From positions 51,624,416 through 51,688,415 of the forward strand of contig JALMGJ010000003.1 of the NCBI GenBank assembly GCA_023362775.1: a DNA stretch of 64,000 nucleotides, given 5' to 3'. A program made the position numbers and the translations under genes. Below the pieces are notes generated by a model. That model saw only the letters and a program-made list of their open reading frames with translations. It was not told the origin of the DNA and searched no databases. The DNA comes from Charina bottae (Eukaryota > Chordata > Lepidosauria > Squamata > Charinaidae). This document shows positions 41,293 through 52,551 of this stretch, piece by piece (within the stretch, counting starts at the first letter, position 1; every line of letters begins with the position of its first letter).

Positions 41293-44200
41293 AATCAGAT
41301 CATATACAACCCAGACATTGACTTTATTCTTTATGGGAGTGTATACATGCTTATATTTTTATGGAATTGTTCAAGAGTTGCATGTTAAAAAAATATAATA
41401 AGTGATAGCTGTTGGGCATTCCTTTTAATGCAGTAACTGTGCATATTGGAAATGCACCTAAAAGTGCAACTGGGAATGATGTGATGATATCCCATCCTTC
41501 CCAGCATGAATGTACAAACAAAACATAATTCTTCTAATGGATTTATGGAGACAGCCATGTTTTTTTCCACATACAATATCTCTGGAAGTACTCTCTGTGG
41601 GAGCTGCATGCAGAGTTGGTAGATTTACTGCTGGCTGTAGGGGTGTCTATTAGTCCTGGCCTTTTCATGTACAGAATTTTGAATCGGTGGATTTCATTTA
41701 TTTAAAATATTTATAGCCTACTCACTATCCAGAGGATTTAAAATATTTATATCCCACCCACTATCCAGAGGATTTAAAATATTTATAGCCTACCCACCAT
41801 CCAGAGGACTAAAGATCTTCAGACTGCAGGTAGACAATCACATTTTATAATGCTTCCCTATACCAAGCACATTTTACAAACCAATGATAGTGCAGAATGC
41901 AAAAGTCTGGGCTGCAATCTTTCTCCCTTGACTTTTATTTTTCTGATTCCTGGAAGTGTTATTTTTATGTGGGGAAACCTATTAAAAGTGCTTTAATTGA
42001 CATGTAACATAAAGTGGCAGAGTTCATTCTATCATATTAGCAGTTTATCACCTCATATCATTCCATGTGTACACCCATGCTTTGGTCCCAGGAGTATTTG
42101 CTTGAATATTTATAAATAAAGCAGAGACACTGTAAGCAGGTATGCGTTCATCCAAAGGAAGCAACATTTTGCATTTCTGTCTCTGGAATTAGCATTAATA
42201 ATGGTAGTGGGGAGTGAGTAATAATATTTTCCTTTGCAATTTATCATTTACAAATACTGCTTCACTCTTTTTACATGATAGAAATGGGATATTATTCTGG
42301 TATGTCTCCAGCACAACCAGTATTCCTTCTTCTAACTTACCACAAGTGATTACAACTAAGAGTTTCTGCTGATGGACAACAGACTGTGAATTAATCAAAG
42401 CACCCAACTTATTTTTGTAATTTAAGAATTGTCTTCCTGGTTAATATGGAAGGTGACTTTTATAGTGGCACTGTTGATTCTTTCCTCATGGTTATCTTTG
42501 CTCAGAGAGACTACTTTTGACATAAACCTGGAAGGCACTTCAAAGCTGCATTGTGTAAACATGAATCCATCCTTTTTGTACTTTGGAAATAGGTAATGTA
42601 GCAGTTGAGAGGTGAAGGGTACTGAAGCTCTTGTTTATTTCACCAGGAGTCAAGAGATGGGAAACATCTGCCACTTACATGCTATGTAAGTCTTGAAAAC
42701 AAAGAAGCCTCAACTGTAGTCCGGCTGAATAAGCACTGGCATAAAAGCTAACGACAGGCTGCTTATTTAAAAAGATCGTAATACAGAACAGTCATGTAGG
42801 GAAGCCAAGAGGATCTGAAAATTGGGGTGGGAAGGAGTGGAAGGGAGGAGCCAGGATTGTATTTCATGATTTCCTGCTAGGGGTCAAGTCTGATCTCACT
42901 TACGCAGATGTGCATTCTTCATGCAATGTTCCCCAGGAGCCAGCACAGCCACAGCCTGTTTCAGCTGCAACACCCGTTTGATTCAGCACAGCCTTTGGTA
43001 CTTAACACTACCTTGATGCTCAGAAGATCAATTTAGATAAAGTCAGACATTTTCAGCTGAATATTTATGAATGTATTTCTCCCACTCAAATGCAAACATA
43101 AAATGTGGTAGCTGTATGGCCTTTAATTGGTATGCAATGTCAGTGTGAGAAATACCCAGCATCGTTATTTCTTTCACTACGAGGTCAAATTCAAACTGTG
43201 AAGTGAAATGGGGGAAAAAACCTGGTTTTTTAAATTTATTTTTTGACTGCATGACTCATTTTGTTAGTTTTGTGAAATTTATTTCTGCCAGATATCAAGC
43301 TCACAAGCTTCTTAGAAGAACTAACAATCCAAAGAAAGAGATACTGAGTTCCTCCCGAATCTTTTCTATTTGTACGATAGGGTCTAAGTTATGGTCTTTG
43401 TGTGTTTGTATATATGAGAGAGAGATTGAGAGACCAAGAGAAAGACAGGAGTAGATAAGGCAATTGGTTGTTTGAAGGATCCAGTGATAAATAGTGGTCT
43501 GAAAAAGGAGTACTCTATAAATCTAATACAGGAATGCCACTTCTTTTAGGAGAGCTTTTAGTATATACTCTTCTTGACCATTGCAAACAGACAGATTTAT
43601 AACAAAGACATATCCAAAGGAAATTAACTTTTTACCTAGGGTAAACTAAGATACTAAACTTCACAGAGCTGCAGCTGGACTTCTTCTCATTTATGAAAAT
43701 GGTGAGCATCTAATAATATTCTTTTTCAAAAATTCTGCAGAGAGAAAAGACATTCAAGATCTTTATCTGGAATCATCCACAAAGCTTAAACACTGATATG
43801 CTTGGATTTGGAGGAGCTAAACTTGCAGGTTGCTTACTTGTCTGAACAGTTAATATACACAGTACTTGGCATTCAAACAAGAAATTAAGGGCTGTTCCAA
43901 ATGAGCCTTTGGCCTATAATATACTTTTAAATAAAATCATATCACAAGGCATTCTCTCTATCTGACAGAGTAGGGAATAATGATTATTGTAAATAAAATG
44001 CACTACTATTGCACATATCACTCATACAGACATTCCTTGCTAATTCCTGAGTTTTTAAATTGATGGTGTGATTACAACAATCATAGAAATTTTGTGGCAG
44101 GAAGGATTCTCAGTTAGATATCTAGGGTAAGCATCTTTGATCAAAGAGAATGTTATTGCTGTCTGTTATGCAAAAGAAAATGTACAATGGATGTTGATAA

Positions 44201-45194
44201 AATCTTGTAGACAGGACGAATGAGCCACTTCACATAACCATTTGCAAAGTGATTACCTGATGTTTTTCTTATTTGAATCCTGCCTGGTTTAAGGCAATTA
44301 GGTCATCTGAATGAGTTCACAAGATCAAGTTACATTTTAATATGCCACCCACAATATTAAGACAGCCTGTCTGTTAAGCCTGTGGTCAGTTCTGGTAAAG
44401 GGAAAATACTCAGCCGCATGCTACAGAATTGGTCTTCTGTCACCTAAAAACTCATTGGAATTTTGTGTTCCTTAGAAATTCAGAAGGAAAAAAAATAGAC
44501 ATGAGAAAAATATTATTTTCTTGAATGATTATATTTATCCATCTACCTTTGTACTTCAAAAAAAAAAGCTATTAGAAACAGTGCACTTCATCCATTTGCC
44601 CTCCTGCAAAAGTAGACCCTTCCCTTGCTACATTGCATCCCATTTTTTATTGTTCTCATCTAGGAATGGCCATGGTGAAGAACAAGGAGCTTAAGTAGGA
44701 GAGAGGAGAAAGCTCAATTTTCCAGTAACAGAAGTCCATTTGCCAATTATAGATATAAGCCAGACACACAGAGAAAAAAGCCAGCCTACATGGCCTGAAT
44801 CCAGACAACTTTGCTACTGTGAAATAACAAATGGTTTCAGTTGGGTTATGCTTATAGTGTGTCAGTACACTGCATATACCTCTTAGCTAATGGGATGCAG
44901 GCAATGATACGTTGGGTTGCAACGCTATCCTAGCTTGCGTAGAATAGCATTAGCATGCTTGGGTAAAACTGTGTTTTGGTTGTCCTTGTGGCAAGCTATC
45001 TAAAATGATCTAGAACTGTCCACCAATGTCCCTACTTTTAACAGGGAATGTTGCATGTAGCATGGACATGATTCATCCTGGTAACTTAGTCTATACCTAG
45101 TCTGTGTCACTAAAAAACATGTGAAAGTTGATTAACCAAAACCATAATTGACATTATAGGTTAATATCTGTTTTGCCCATCTGTTAATGACCAT
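41293..45194. other. No gene or named repeat seen apart from a tandem repeat
   Basis: About 3.9 kb of AT-rich, apparently unique DNA. It holds a three-unit tandem repeat (41701-41808) and short GA-rich and A-rich tracts near 43415-43445 and 44560. No open frame over ~85 codons and no recognisable domain. Confidence 0.45.
41701..41808. repeat. 36-bp tandem repeat, three units
   Basis: Units at 41701-41736, 41737-41772 and 41773-41808, each beginning TTTAAAATATTTATA and ending ATCCAGAGGA, with two to four differences between units. Confidence 0.9.
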
Positions 45195-46637
45195 GGCATA
45201 ATGAAGATAGTGATTTGGAATGTAAGAGGATTAAATGGTAAATAACATGACTTAGCAAATGAAATAAATGAAACAGAGAAAAATAGATTATTTGTATGTC
45301 TGTGAAATTAAAAGAAAGGAGAAGGATGTAATAGATATGAATGAAAATGGCCTAATGTTGGGGAAATGAGTTGATCGATACATGCAGGGAAGTGAAGATG
45401 TAGGTTTAATTATGAAAGTGCTAAAATACTGTATATGTTAGAAATTATGAATTGATGTACTCTAGGTGTGTATGAGAGTAGGAATCAATAGGCTGAGTTG
45501 CATGTTACAGACCAATGAATGGTAATAATGGAAGAACTAGGGATGAGGTTTGGGGAAAAATTATGAAATATTCTGAATGACTGCAATCCAGAGGGGGGAA
45601 ATATTCTGCTCATGGATATGAATTGATAGGTGGGAGCAAGACAACAGAATCTAGAAAAAGTGGTTGAGTTATTCAGAAACCCAAGAATTAATCAGAAGGG
45701 TAACAGTTTGATGAGTACATTCTTGGAAAAAATCTACATTTTGAATATGTGCTTTAAGCATAAATCTAACTGTATGTACCCATGGCAATGGAATAAATCT
45801 AAAACAAATCTAAAAGCATGATTTGATTCCTTATGATGAAAGATTGAGAGTCTTAATGAGGGATACAAGGGTGATGAAAGGATTTTTTGGGCAGTGTCAA
45901 GAGTAGACTTTGGAGAAAACAAACATGGATGAAAAGGAAAGAACTGAATGAAATGAGAGTGATAGTAGAAAACAAATAACAAGTCCTGCATAAAAAGTAT
46001 TAAAAGATGGATTAATCTCCCTGGATAATGGATAGAAAGTATAATGGAACGGAATAAACGGAATTATGTTACCCAGAATGCCACAGAAGTGTATGGAGTT
46101 ACGCTAATAAGGAAGTATGAAAAAGAATAGTGGAATGAAGATCTGAAAGAGGATGTGGATGAGAAAAATGAACATAAGAATATGTTTGCTGGAGGATGAA
46201 AGAAAGATATTGCATAATATATATACAGAGAAGAAGGCAGTTGCAAAGAATGTAGTCAAAGAGATGGAAAATGCAGAGCAATTGTAATAGAAGTAAACAC
46301 TTGTTTTGGAAGGGATTGAAGAGGACTAAACAAAAAGTCTCCCACAGAGTGAATGGAATTAAGAATAAAAGAGTAGAAGTGCTCTGAGATGAAATTGAAA
46401 TGAAATAATGCTGGAAGGAGTATTTTAAAGATTTGGAAGATCAGTATGAGAACAGCAGTAATATGTCACAGAGGGAAATCAAAATGAATATTATAAGAAT
46501 TAGTATCCAAGGGAAAAAATGATGAAAAAGGTCATAAAATGTTGTGATAATATTGAAAAAATGGAAGACTGTAGGTGCAGAAAGTGTAACGAGAAATTAA
46601 AATATGGAAGTGTTTTGTTTGCTGCACAACCTGTTAA

Positions 46638-46828
46638 ATCATGCCTTAGGCATGAAATCTGGCTGGGTGACTTTGGGCCAGTCACTCTCAGCCCAGCTCA
46701 CCTCACAGAGTTGTTGTTATGGGGAAAATAGGAGGAGGAAGTGGTATTAGGTATGTTCCCCGCCTTGGGCTATTTGTAAAAATAATAAAGTCGGGATAAA
46801 ATAAATAAATAAATAAAATAAATAAATG
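46638..46828 (+). mobile_element. SINE subtype B, 5'-truncated
   Basis: Begins at 'tgccttaggcatgaaatctggctgggtgac', lacks the tRNA-like head, and ends with the CCCCGCC…AAAGTCGGG stem and AAATA tail. It sits in the pre-RT region of the old LINE. Confidence 0.8.
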
Positions 46829-47639
46829 CATCAGTGCCTGATGATTGAAAGGATGCTCTTCTAGTTCCACTATACAAAATGAAAGGTAGCAAAAGTAAAT
46901 ACAAAAACTACATGTTTGTTAAATGTGCCTAGCAGAATTCTGATTTCAAAGGTTAAAGTGACAGTGAGCATAATTTGACAAGTGCAATGCTGGATTATGC
47001 CAGACAGGGGGTGTGAGAACAGATTTTTTTACTCTTCAGCAAGTCACCGAAAAATGTACGAATATGAGAAAGTTTATTGTACCTTTGTTGATTTAGAGAG
47101 AGCATAAAATAAAATAAATAGTCTTGAACTATGGAATGTTTTGCATGTAGTTGAAGAATAGTTGCAGAATTCAATAAATGTGGTATAGGATGGAAGTAAA
47201 GCGTGCCTGAGAATAATTGAAATGCTTAGTAAATAGTTCAACATTCAGCAAGTAGTAAGATAAGGATGTATGAAGTCCCTGTGGCTGTTTAAAGTATTTA
47301 TAGATAAAGGTATAAGGAATTTGTCTGCAAAGATTAGAGGTGAGTTGGCTGGATATGTGAATACATGTGTACTCTTGTGGGCAGATAATTCTGTGTCGTT
47401 GGCTGAGAACCAGAATGATTTGTAGCAAAAATTAAATAGTGTGATGCAAGAAGAAGTATGGATCTGAAAACTGATGTATCAAAAAGCATAGTACTATATT
47501 GGCAAGAGAAAATGGAGTGAATATCTGCAAGTTATATATCAACTGCAAAAAACTAGAGCAAATAGATGAATTTTATACTTCAGTAACCTTTACTAAGGAT
47601 GAGACAATGATGGAGAAATTTTAAGAGTACCAAATACTG

Positions 47640-47720
47640 GTATAAAAGTACTTGGTAGTATTGTGTTCTGTGGGGTAGTATTGTGTTCTGTGGGGGTAGT
47701 ATTGTGTTCTGTGGGGAGAA
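47640..47720. repeat. ~22-bp tandem repeat, three units
   Basis: GTAGTATTGTGTTCTGTGGG occurs three times in a row with one-base differences in the G run. Confidence 0.85.
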
Positions 47721-47876
47721 ACAAATCATTGTCAAAGCATTCAAAATGGATTGTCATATGGAAATGACAGTTGAGTATGTAAGTTGCATGCTATGGGAGT
47801 AAGATACTTATGAAATGTTTCTGGTAAAAGTAGAAGAGATAGGGTTAAGAATGAATGGATATGGAATGAATGTGGA

Positions 47877-50261
47877 TTGAATACAAAGGTGACTGACCAA
47901 TTCAAAAGCAGTACATTATGCAGTCTCATCATATCCCTCACCCCGGATCTAGTTTTCTTGTCAGAGCAGTGGCAATGTGATCTGAGGGGAGAACTACATC
48001 TTTCCCCTTTGTCATGGTCAGATCACGCCCTGGTGACCTTGAGATTCTCCTATGCTACCCCCCTCCGCAGGGAGGCCGGACCTATTCGATTGGTCCGCCC
48101 CCGGCGACTGATGGACCCGTTAGGATTCCAGAGGGAGCTGGGGGTTATACCGGAAGATCTGCTGCACGGTCCAGCGGAGGCTCTGGCTGCTGCCTGGAAT
48201 AGAGAGGTGGCTGGGGCCTTGGACAGGAACGCGCCTGTGCGGCCTCTCTTGTCCAGTCGAACCAGACACTCCCCCTGGTTTACGGAGGAGTTGAGGGTTC
48301 TGAAGAGGATTAAGAGACGCCTAGAGCGCCGCTGGAGGAAAACAAAGACTGAATCCGACCGAACACAATCTAGAGCCGCTATTAAGGCCTACCTTGTGGC
48401 GGTAAGAGCGGCGAAACGTGAATATTTCTCCGCTCTTATTGCATCCGCAGAATGCCGTCCGACGGCCCTGTTTAAGATTACCCGATCCCTTTTGGGGAAA
48501 GGGGAGTCGGAAATCCATCTGCAGGGCCGTGCTGAGGAATTTTCGAAGCATCTGCAGGATAAAATCGCTCGGATTCGCTCCAAGTGGGATTCCGAGCGTG
48601 AGTCAGAGTCCGGAGAGATACCCAGGGAACGTACTCACTTTGTTATCTGGGAACAGTTTGATCCTGTTGGACCTGAGGAAGTGGACAGAGTTCTCCGGAC
48701 TGTAAATGCCACCACCTGTCAATTAGATCCATGCCCCTCCTGGCTGGTGAAAGCAGCTCGGGAGGGGACTTGTAGTTGGGCCCAAGCGATGGTGAATGCA
48801 TCCTTGGGAGAGGGGGTGTTCCCGGCAGCTTTCAAGGAGGCGCTGGTGCGCCCCCTTCTCAAGAAGCCATCGCTGGACCCTACTATACTGGATAATTTTC
48901 GTCCAGTCTCCCACCTTCCCTTTTTGGGAAAGGTGGTTGAGAAGGTGGTGGCGTTGCAGCTCCAGAGGATTCTGGATGAAACGGATTATCTGGACCCCTT
49001 TCAGTCAGGTTTCAGGCCGGGTTACGGGATGGAAACTGCATTGGTCGCACTTATGGATGATCTCTGGCAGGAGCGAGATGGAGGTAGTGCATCCATTCTC
49101 GCTCTTCTTGACCTCTCAGCGGCATTCGATACCGTCGACCACGGTATCCTTCTGGAACGGCTTAGGGAGTTGGGGGTGGGCGGCGTGGTTATACGCTGGT
49201 TTGCCTCCTTCCTCCGAGGCTGGACCCAGTCGGTGTTGATTGGGAGCGAGAGATCCAGCCCGCGGGCCCTTCTTTGTGGGGTCCCACAGGGCTCGGTACT
49301 CTCTCCGCTCCTTTTTAACATCTACATGAAACCGCTGGGAGAGATAATCCGACACCACGGGGTGAGGTATCATCAATATGCCGATGATACCCAGTTGTAT
49401 ATCTCCATCCCGGGTGAAGTAAGTGATGCAGTGACCGCCCTGTCCAAGTGCCTGGGGGCTGTAGGGGCCTGGATGGGGAAAAACAGGCTTCAGCTGAACC
49501 CTAGTAAGACGGAGTGGCTGTGGATTAATGGCTCCTTGTCTTCTGGGAAATTGTCATCTTTAATTCTGGATGGGGTTGCACTACCCCAGACAGATCCGGT
49601 GCGTAACTTGGGAGTTCTCCTGGATTCACGACTCCTGCTTGAAGAGCAGGTGGCAGTCGTGACCAGGAGAGCTTTTGCACAACTTCGGGTTGTGCGCCAG
49701 TTACGCCCCTTCCTGGAACAAGAGGCCCTTCGAACAGTCACTCATGCCCTGGTTATCTCTCACATAGACTACTGTAATGCGCTCTACATGGGGCTACCCT
49801 TGAAGAATATCCGGAAGCTACAACTGATCCAGAATGCAGCTGCGCGGACTGTTTTGGGTGTCCCAAGGAGGACTCATGTAACACCTTTGCTGCGCAAGCT
49901 GCACTGGGTTCCAGTTTGCTTCCGGGTACAATTCAAGGTGTTGGTTATCACCTTTAAAGCCCTACATGGCATGGGACCAGGATACCTAAGGGATCGTCTC
50001 ATCCCCATCACTTCATCCCGTCCCACCCGGGCATGCAGAGAGGGCATTCTACGGATCCCATCGGTTAAGGAGTTCCACCTGGCGGGGTCTCGGAAGCATG
50101 CTTTCTCTGCTGTTGCCCCTGCCCTTTGGAACATTCTGCCCCCGGAGATCAGACAGTCCTCCTCACTCCTGGACTTCCGAAAAAGACTCAAAACCTGGTT
50201 TTGTCAATATGCTTGGGGTCAGAAGGAGATTGGAGATACTTGGAGATGGCTAGCACCTTAG
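47877..50261 (+). CDS. L2 ORF2 (endonuclease end, RT, C-terminal domain), open but chimeric at the N-terminus
   Basis: A 794-codon frame. The first ~20 residues (MNTKVTDQFKSSTL…) come from the old LINE into which the L2 inserted, so the start is not native. The L2 part begins at LTPDLVFLSEQWQ. The endonuclease end SDHALVTL is near residue 48. The RT includes PLLKKPSLDPTILDNFRPVS, DPFQSGFRPGYGMETAL, LLDLSAAFDTVDHGILLERL, GVPQGSVLSPLLFNIYMKPL and YADD (501-504). The C-terminal domain has QNAAARTVLGVPRRTHVTPLL, FKVLVITFKALHGMGPGYL and AFSAVAPALWNILPPEIRQ. No stop interrupts it. The missing endonuclease N-terminus should prevent normal target nicking. The RT could be catalytically competent if expressed (inference). 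Confidence 0.85.
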   Translation: MNTKVTDQFKSSTLCSLIISLTPDLVFLSEQWQCDLRGELHLSPLSWSDHALVTLRFSYATPLRREAGPIRLVRPRRLMDPLGFQRELGVIPEDLLHGPAEALAAAWNREVAGALDRNAPVRPLLSSRTRHSPWFTEELRVLKRIKRRLERRWRKTKTESDRTQSRAAIKAYLVAVRAAKREYFSALIASAECRPTALFKITRSLLGKGESEIHLQGRAEEFSKHLQDKIARIRSKWDSERESESGEIPRERTHFVIWEQFDPVGPEEVDRVLRTVNATTCQLDPCPSWLVKAAREGTCSWAQAMVNASLGEGVFPAAFKEALVRPLLKKPSLDPTILDNFRPVSHLPFLGKVVEKVVALQLQRILDETDYLDPFQSGFRPGYGMETALVALMDDLWQERDGGSASILALLDLSAAFDTVDHGILLERLRELGVGGVVIRWFASFLRGWTQSVLIGSERSSPRALLCGVPQGSVLSPLLFNIYMKPLGEIIRHHGVRYHQYADDTQLYISIPGEVSDAVTALSKCLGAVGAWMGKNRLQLNPSKTEWLWINGSLSSGKLSSLILDGVALPQTDPVRNLGVLLDSRLLLEEQVAVVTRRAFAQLRVVRQLRPFLEQEALRTVTHALVISHIDYCNALYMGLPLKNIRKLQLIQNAAARTVLGVPRRTHVTPLLRKLHWVPVCFRVQFKVLVITFKALHGMGPGYLRDRLIPITSSRPTRACREGILRIPSVKEFHLAGSRKHAFSAVAPALWNILPPEIRQSSSLLDFRKRLKTWFCQYAWGQKEIGDTWRWLAP

Positions 50262-50445
50262 ATTCGCTCTGGGGGGCCCTTTTTATAACTTAAGAATACT
50301 CTGCCTTTGGATTCTATTTTACTCATTATATTTTAAATTATGGTTTATTATGTATGTTTTTATTAGAAATGTATATTAATGATTTTAATTCTGTTGTAAA
50401 CCGCCCAGAGTCCCCCTTGGGGGAGTTGGGCGGTGATAAATCCAA

Positions 50446-50480
<35 letters not shown>

Positions 50481-50512
50481 ATACATAAATAAATAAATAA
50501 ATAAATAAATAA
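47937..50512 (+). mobile_element. L2 LINE with long intact RT frame
   Basis: A 5'-truncated L2 that retains the end of the endonuclease, the whole RT and the C-terminal region in one frame. The 3' UTR ends with the hairpin CCGCCCAGAGTCCCCC/GGGGGAGTTGGGCGG (50401-50433) and a long (AAAT)n tail to about 50512. It inserted in the old LINE just before its RMNEDQIAK block. I see no clear TSD. It is the best-preserved L2 in the window. Confidence 0.9.
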
Positions 50513-50640
50513 AGGAAGAATGAATGAGGATCAAATTGCAAAATGAATATATGAAGAGTAAATGGGTCGAGAGGTACAGGAAGTTTTGATAAAATTATGG
50601 TTATGATGTTGTTAATAGATCCTTGAAAAGAGAGAAATGA

Positions 50641-50992
50641 GAAATTTAAATAACAAAAAGCAATATATAAATTGGTATATGGTTAGTAAGTTATATTGAT
50701 GTTAACTACTTTTAGTAGGTTTTCTTTTCTTTTTCTTACCTCAGGTCTTTAATTTCATTTCATTCAGAAGTATTTCTTACTCCTTTTCTATACTCTGCAT
50801 AATGCTGTTTAGGTGGAAAGGGAATAGCTTCATATGTATGGATGTATGGAGGGTGTCCTCAGGATGCAGTAAAAAAAGTCAAGATGGCGGCCATGATGGT
50901 GAAATCAAAGCTCACATTTTTTTAACATAAAAAACAGGCAGGGCTTCAATTGCACCATCGTGGCCACCATTGGTTTACAAATTTAATAACTA
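50641..50992. other. No gene or named repeat seen
   Basis: AT-rich DNA between the old LINE and a SINE. Confidence 0.4.
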
Positions 50993-51130
50993 GAGCCAGT
51001 TTGGTCTAGTGGTTAAGGTGCTGGGCTAGAAACCAGGAGACTGTGATATGTCTATGAAGGTTCTCAGTCATCCAGGTGGAATTGTCTGTAGCTTGAATCA
51101 TGTCAACTGGATTTCTATTTTCTCAGTGGA

Positions 51131-51164
51131 AACGTTTCGCTCCTTATCCAAGGAGCTTCTTCAG
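51131..51164 (-). ncRNA. Hammerhead-like core, PLE family 2
   Basis: The minus strand reads CUGAAGA, a 7-bp perfect stem II (GCUCCUU/AAGGAGC, loop GGAU-like), then GAAACGUUU. CUCAG upstream can pair with CUGAG downstream as stem I. The sequence of stem II differs wholly from family 1 while the core is the same. Confidence 0.6.
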
Positions 51165-51261
51165 TCTGAGCAAAGTTGGTAAGGGAATCTTAAATATGTT
51201 TCTAGGTAGCTGTGTGACCTTACACCTGGGGCTAGGTCATGGTTATATTGAGATGTTATTT

Positions 51262-52551
51262 TTAAGTCCTTTTACCATCTAAAGGAGAATCGTTAAGATC
51301 ACCATGCTGCTGTTGAGCTTGTGAAATGGTCTTAATCTTCCTAGGCACAGAAGACAAAGCCGGGAGATAGATGGGAGATAGATTGTGCCTGAGGCCCCCA
51401 CCTCTATTCAAGGAAGGATTTTCCAAGTTGGCATAAATGGATTCCTTGACCCCTCTCTCAAACCACCTATCTTCTCTGTCTAAAATGTGAACATTAATGT
51501 CCTCAAATGAGTGTCCTTTTTCCTTTAAATGAAGATAAACTGCTGACTCTGGTCCTGTGGTGTTACTTCTCCTGTGTTGGGCCATCCTCCTGTACAAAAG
51601 TTGTTTGGTTTCTCCAATGTAAAGTTCAGAGCACTCCTCACTGCACTGGATTGCATAAACTACATTGCTTTTCTTGTGTTTTGGAGTTTTATCTTTGGGG
51701 TGTACAAGCCTCTGTCTCAGTGTGTTGGTGGGTTTGAAATATACAGGTATGTGGTGTTTGCCAAATATCCGTTTTATCTTTTCAGACACACCAGCCATGT
51801 AGGGAATGACCAGGTTCTTTCGTTTATTCTGAGTCTCAGCCCTATCTGTCGCTGTTTTGGGTCTGGTAGATTTAGATTTGGTGAAGGCCCAATTTGGATA
51901 TCCACAGGCCTTCAGAGCTGTTCTCAGGTGCTGATTTTCATTCTTTTTGGAATCCATGGAGGTGGGGATGGTTTCTGCTCTGTGTGACAATGTCCTGATG
52001 ACTCCTAGTTTGTGCTGCAGTGGATGGTGGGAGTCAAACATCAGATATTGATCTGTGTGTGTGGGTTTCCTGTAGATCCCTATTTCTAGCTTGCCACCGG
52101 TCCCAATGAGGACTTCACAGTCTAGGAATGCCAGTCTGTTGTCCTTGGTGTCTTCTCTGGTGAAGCTAATGTTGGCATCTATAGTGTTTATATGGTCCGT
52201 GAAGGCCTGTACTTCCTGGGTCTGGATTTTGACCCAGGTGTCATCCACATACCTAAACCAGTGGGTGGGCACCGTTCCCTGGAATGTGTTGAGTGCTTTC
52301 TTCTCCACTTCTTCCATGTATAAATTGGCCACAATGGGTGACACAGGAGAACCCATGGCACAGCCGTGTTTTTGTCTGTAAAAGTCACCTCTGTATGTGA
52401 AATAAGTGGTGTTAAGACACAGGTCCAGAAGATGGCAGATCTGGTTTGGGTTGAGATGGCTTCTCCTTTCAAGGGTGCTGTCCTCTTCTAGTCTCTTCCT
52501 GACAGCGGATAGAGCATGAGTGGTGGGGATGCTGGTGAAAAGGGAGGACAC
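51262..52551 (-). CDS. PLE family 2 reverse transcriptase/GIY-YIG endonuclease
   Basis: A 429-residue open frame. The Met is internal (VSSLFTSIPT region), so the N-terminal RT third is missing through truncation. RT blocks: GCAMGSPVSPIVANLYMEE (63-81) and FRYVDD (99-104), then LAFLDCEVLI and YRKPTHTDQYL (160-170). The endonuclease has VVYAIQC (297-303), ELYIGETK (309-316) and RRMAQHRR (321-328), the GIY-YIG arrangement. It ends in a basic tail. There are no stops or shifts across 429 codons, unusual for an old copy, so the insertion may be fairly recent. Sister to family 1 at 20 kb. Confidence 0.85.
   Translation of the reverse strand: MSSLFTSIPTTHALSAVRKRLEEDSTLERRSHLNPNQICHLLDLCLNTTYFTYRGDFYRQKHGCAMGSPVSPIVANLYMEEVEKKALNTFQGTVPTHWFRYVDDTWVKIQTQEVQAFTDHINTIDANISFTREDTKDNRLAFLDCEVLIGTGGKLEIGIYRKPTHTDQYLMFDSHHPLQHKLGVIRTLSHRAETIPTSMDSKKNENQHLRTALKACGYPNWAFTKSKSTRPKTATDRAETQNKRKNLVIPYMAGVSEKIKRIFGKHHIPVYFKPTNTLRQRLVHPKDKTPKHKKSNVVYAIQCSEECSELYIGETKQLLYRRMAQHRRSNTTGPESAVYLHLKEKGHSFEDINVHILDREDRWFERGVKESIYANLENPSLNRGGGLRHNLSPIYLPALSSVPRKIKTISQAQQQHGDLNDSPLDGKRT

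Larger units (their letters stand above)
45195..50640 (+). mobile_element. Old unclassified LINE, interrupted by a SINE and an L2
   Basis: Plus-strand non-LTR element fossil. 45202 starts MKIVIWNVRGLNGK (endonuclease start). 45600-45820 reads a GDFNGRVG-like block, then NMCFKHKSNCMYPW (compare NTxFKHKxxxxYTW). 46500-46620 is a pre-RT block, and after the SINE (46638-46828) VPDDWKDALLVPLYKMKGSK begins the RT. 47260-47420 holds QGCMKSLWLFKVFIDK and LLWADNSVSLAEN (decayed YADD). 47820-47920 is RDRVKNEWIWNECGL. After the L2 it resumes as RMNEDQIAK at 50514. Stops are frequent. I could not assign a clade. Confidence 0.75.
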
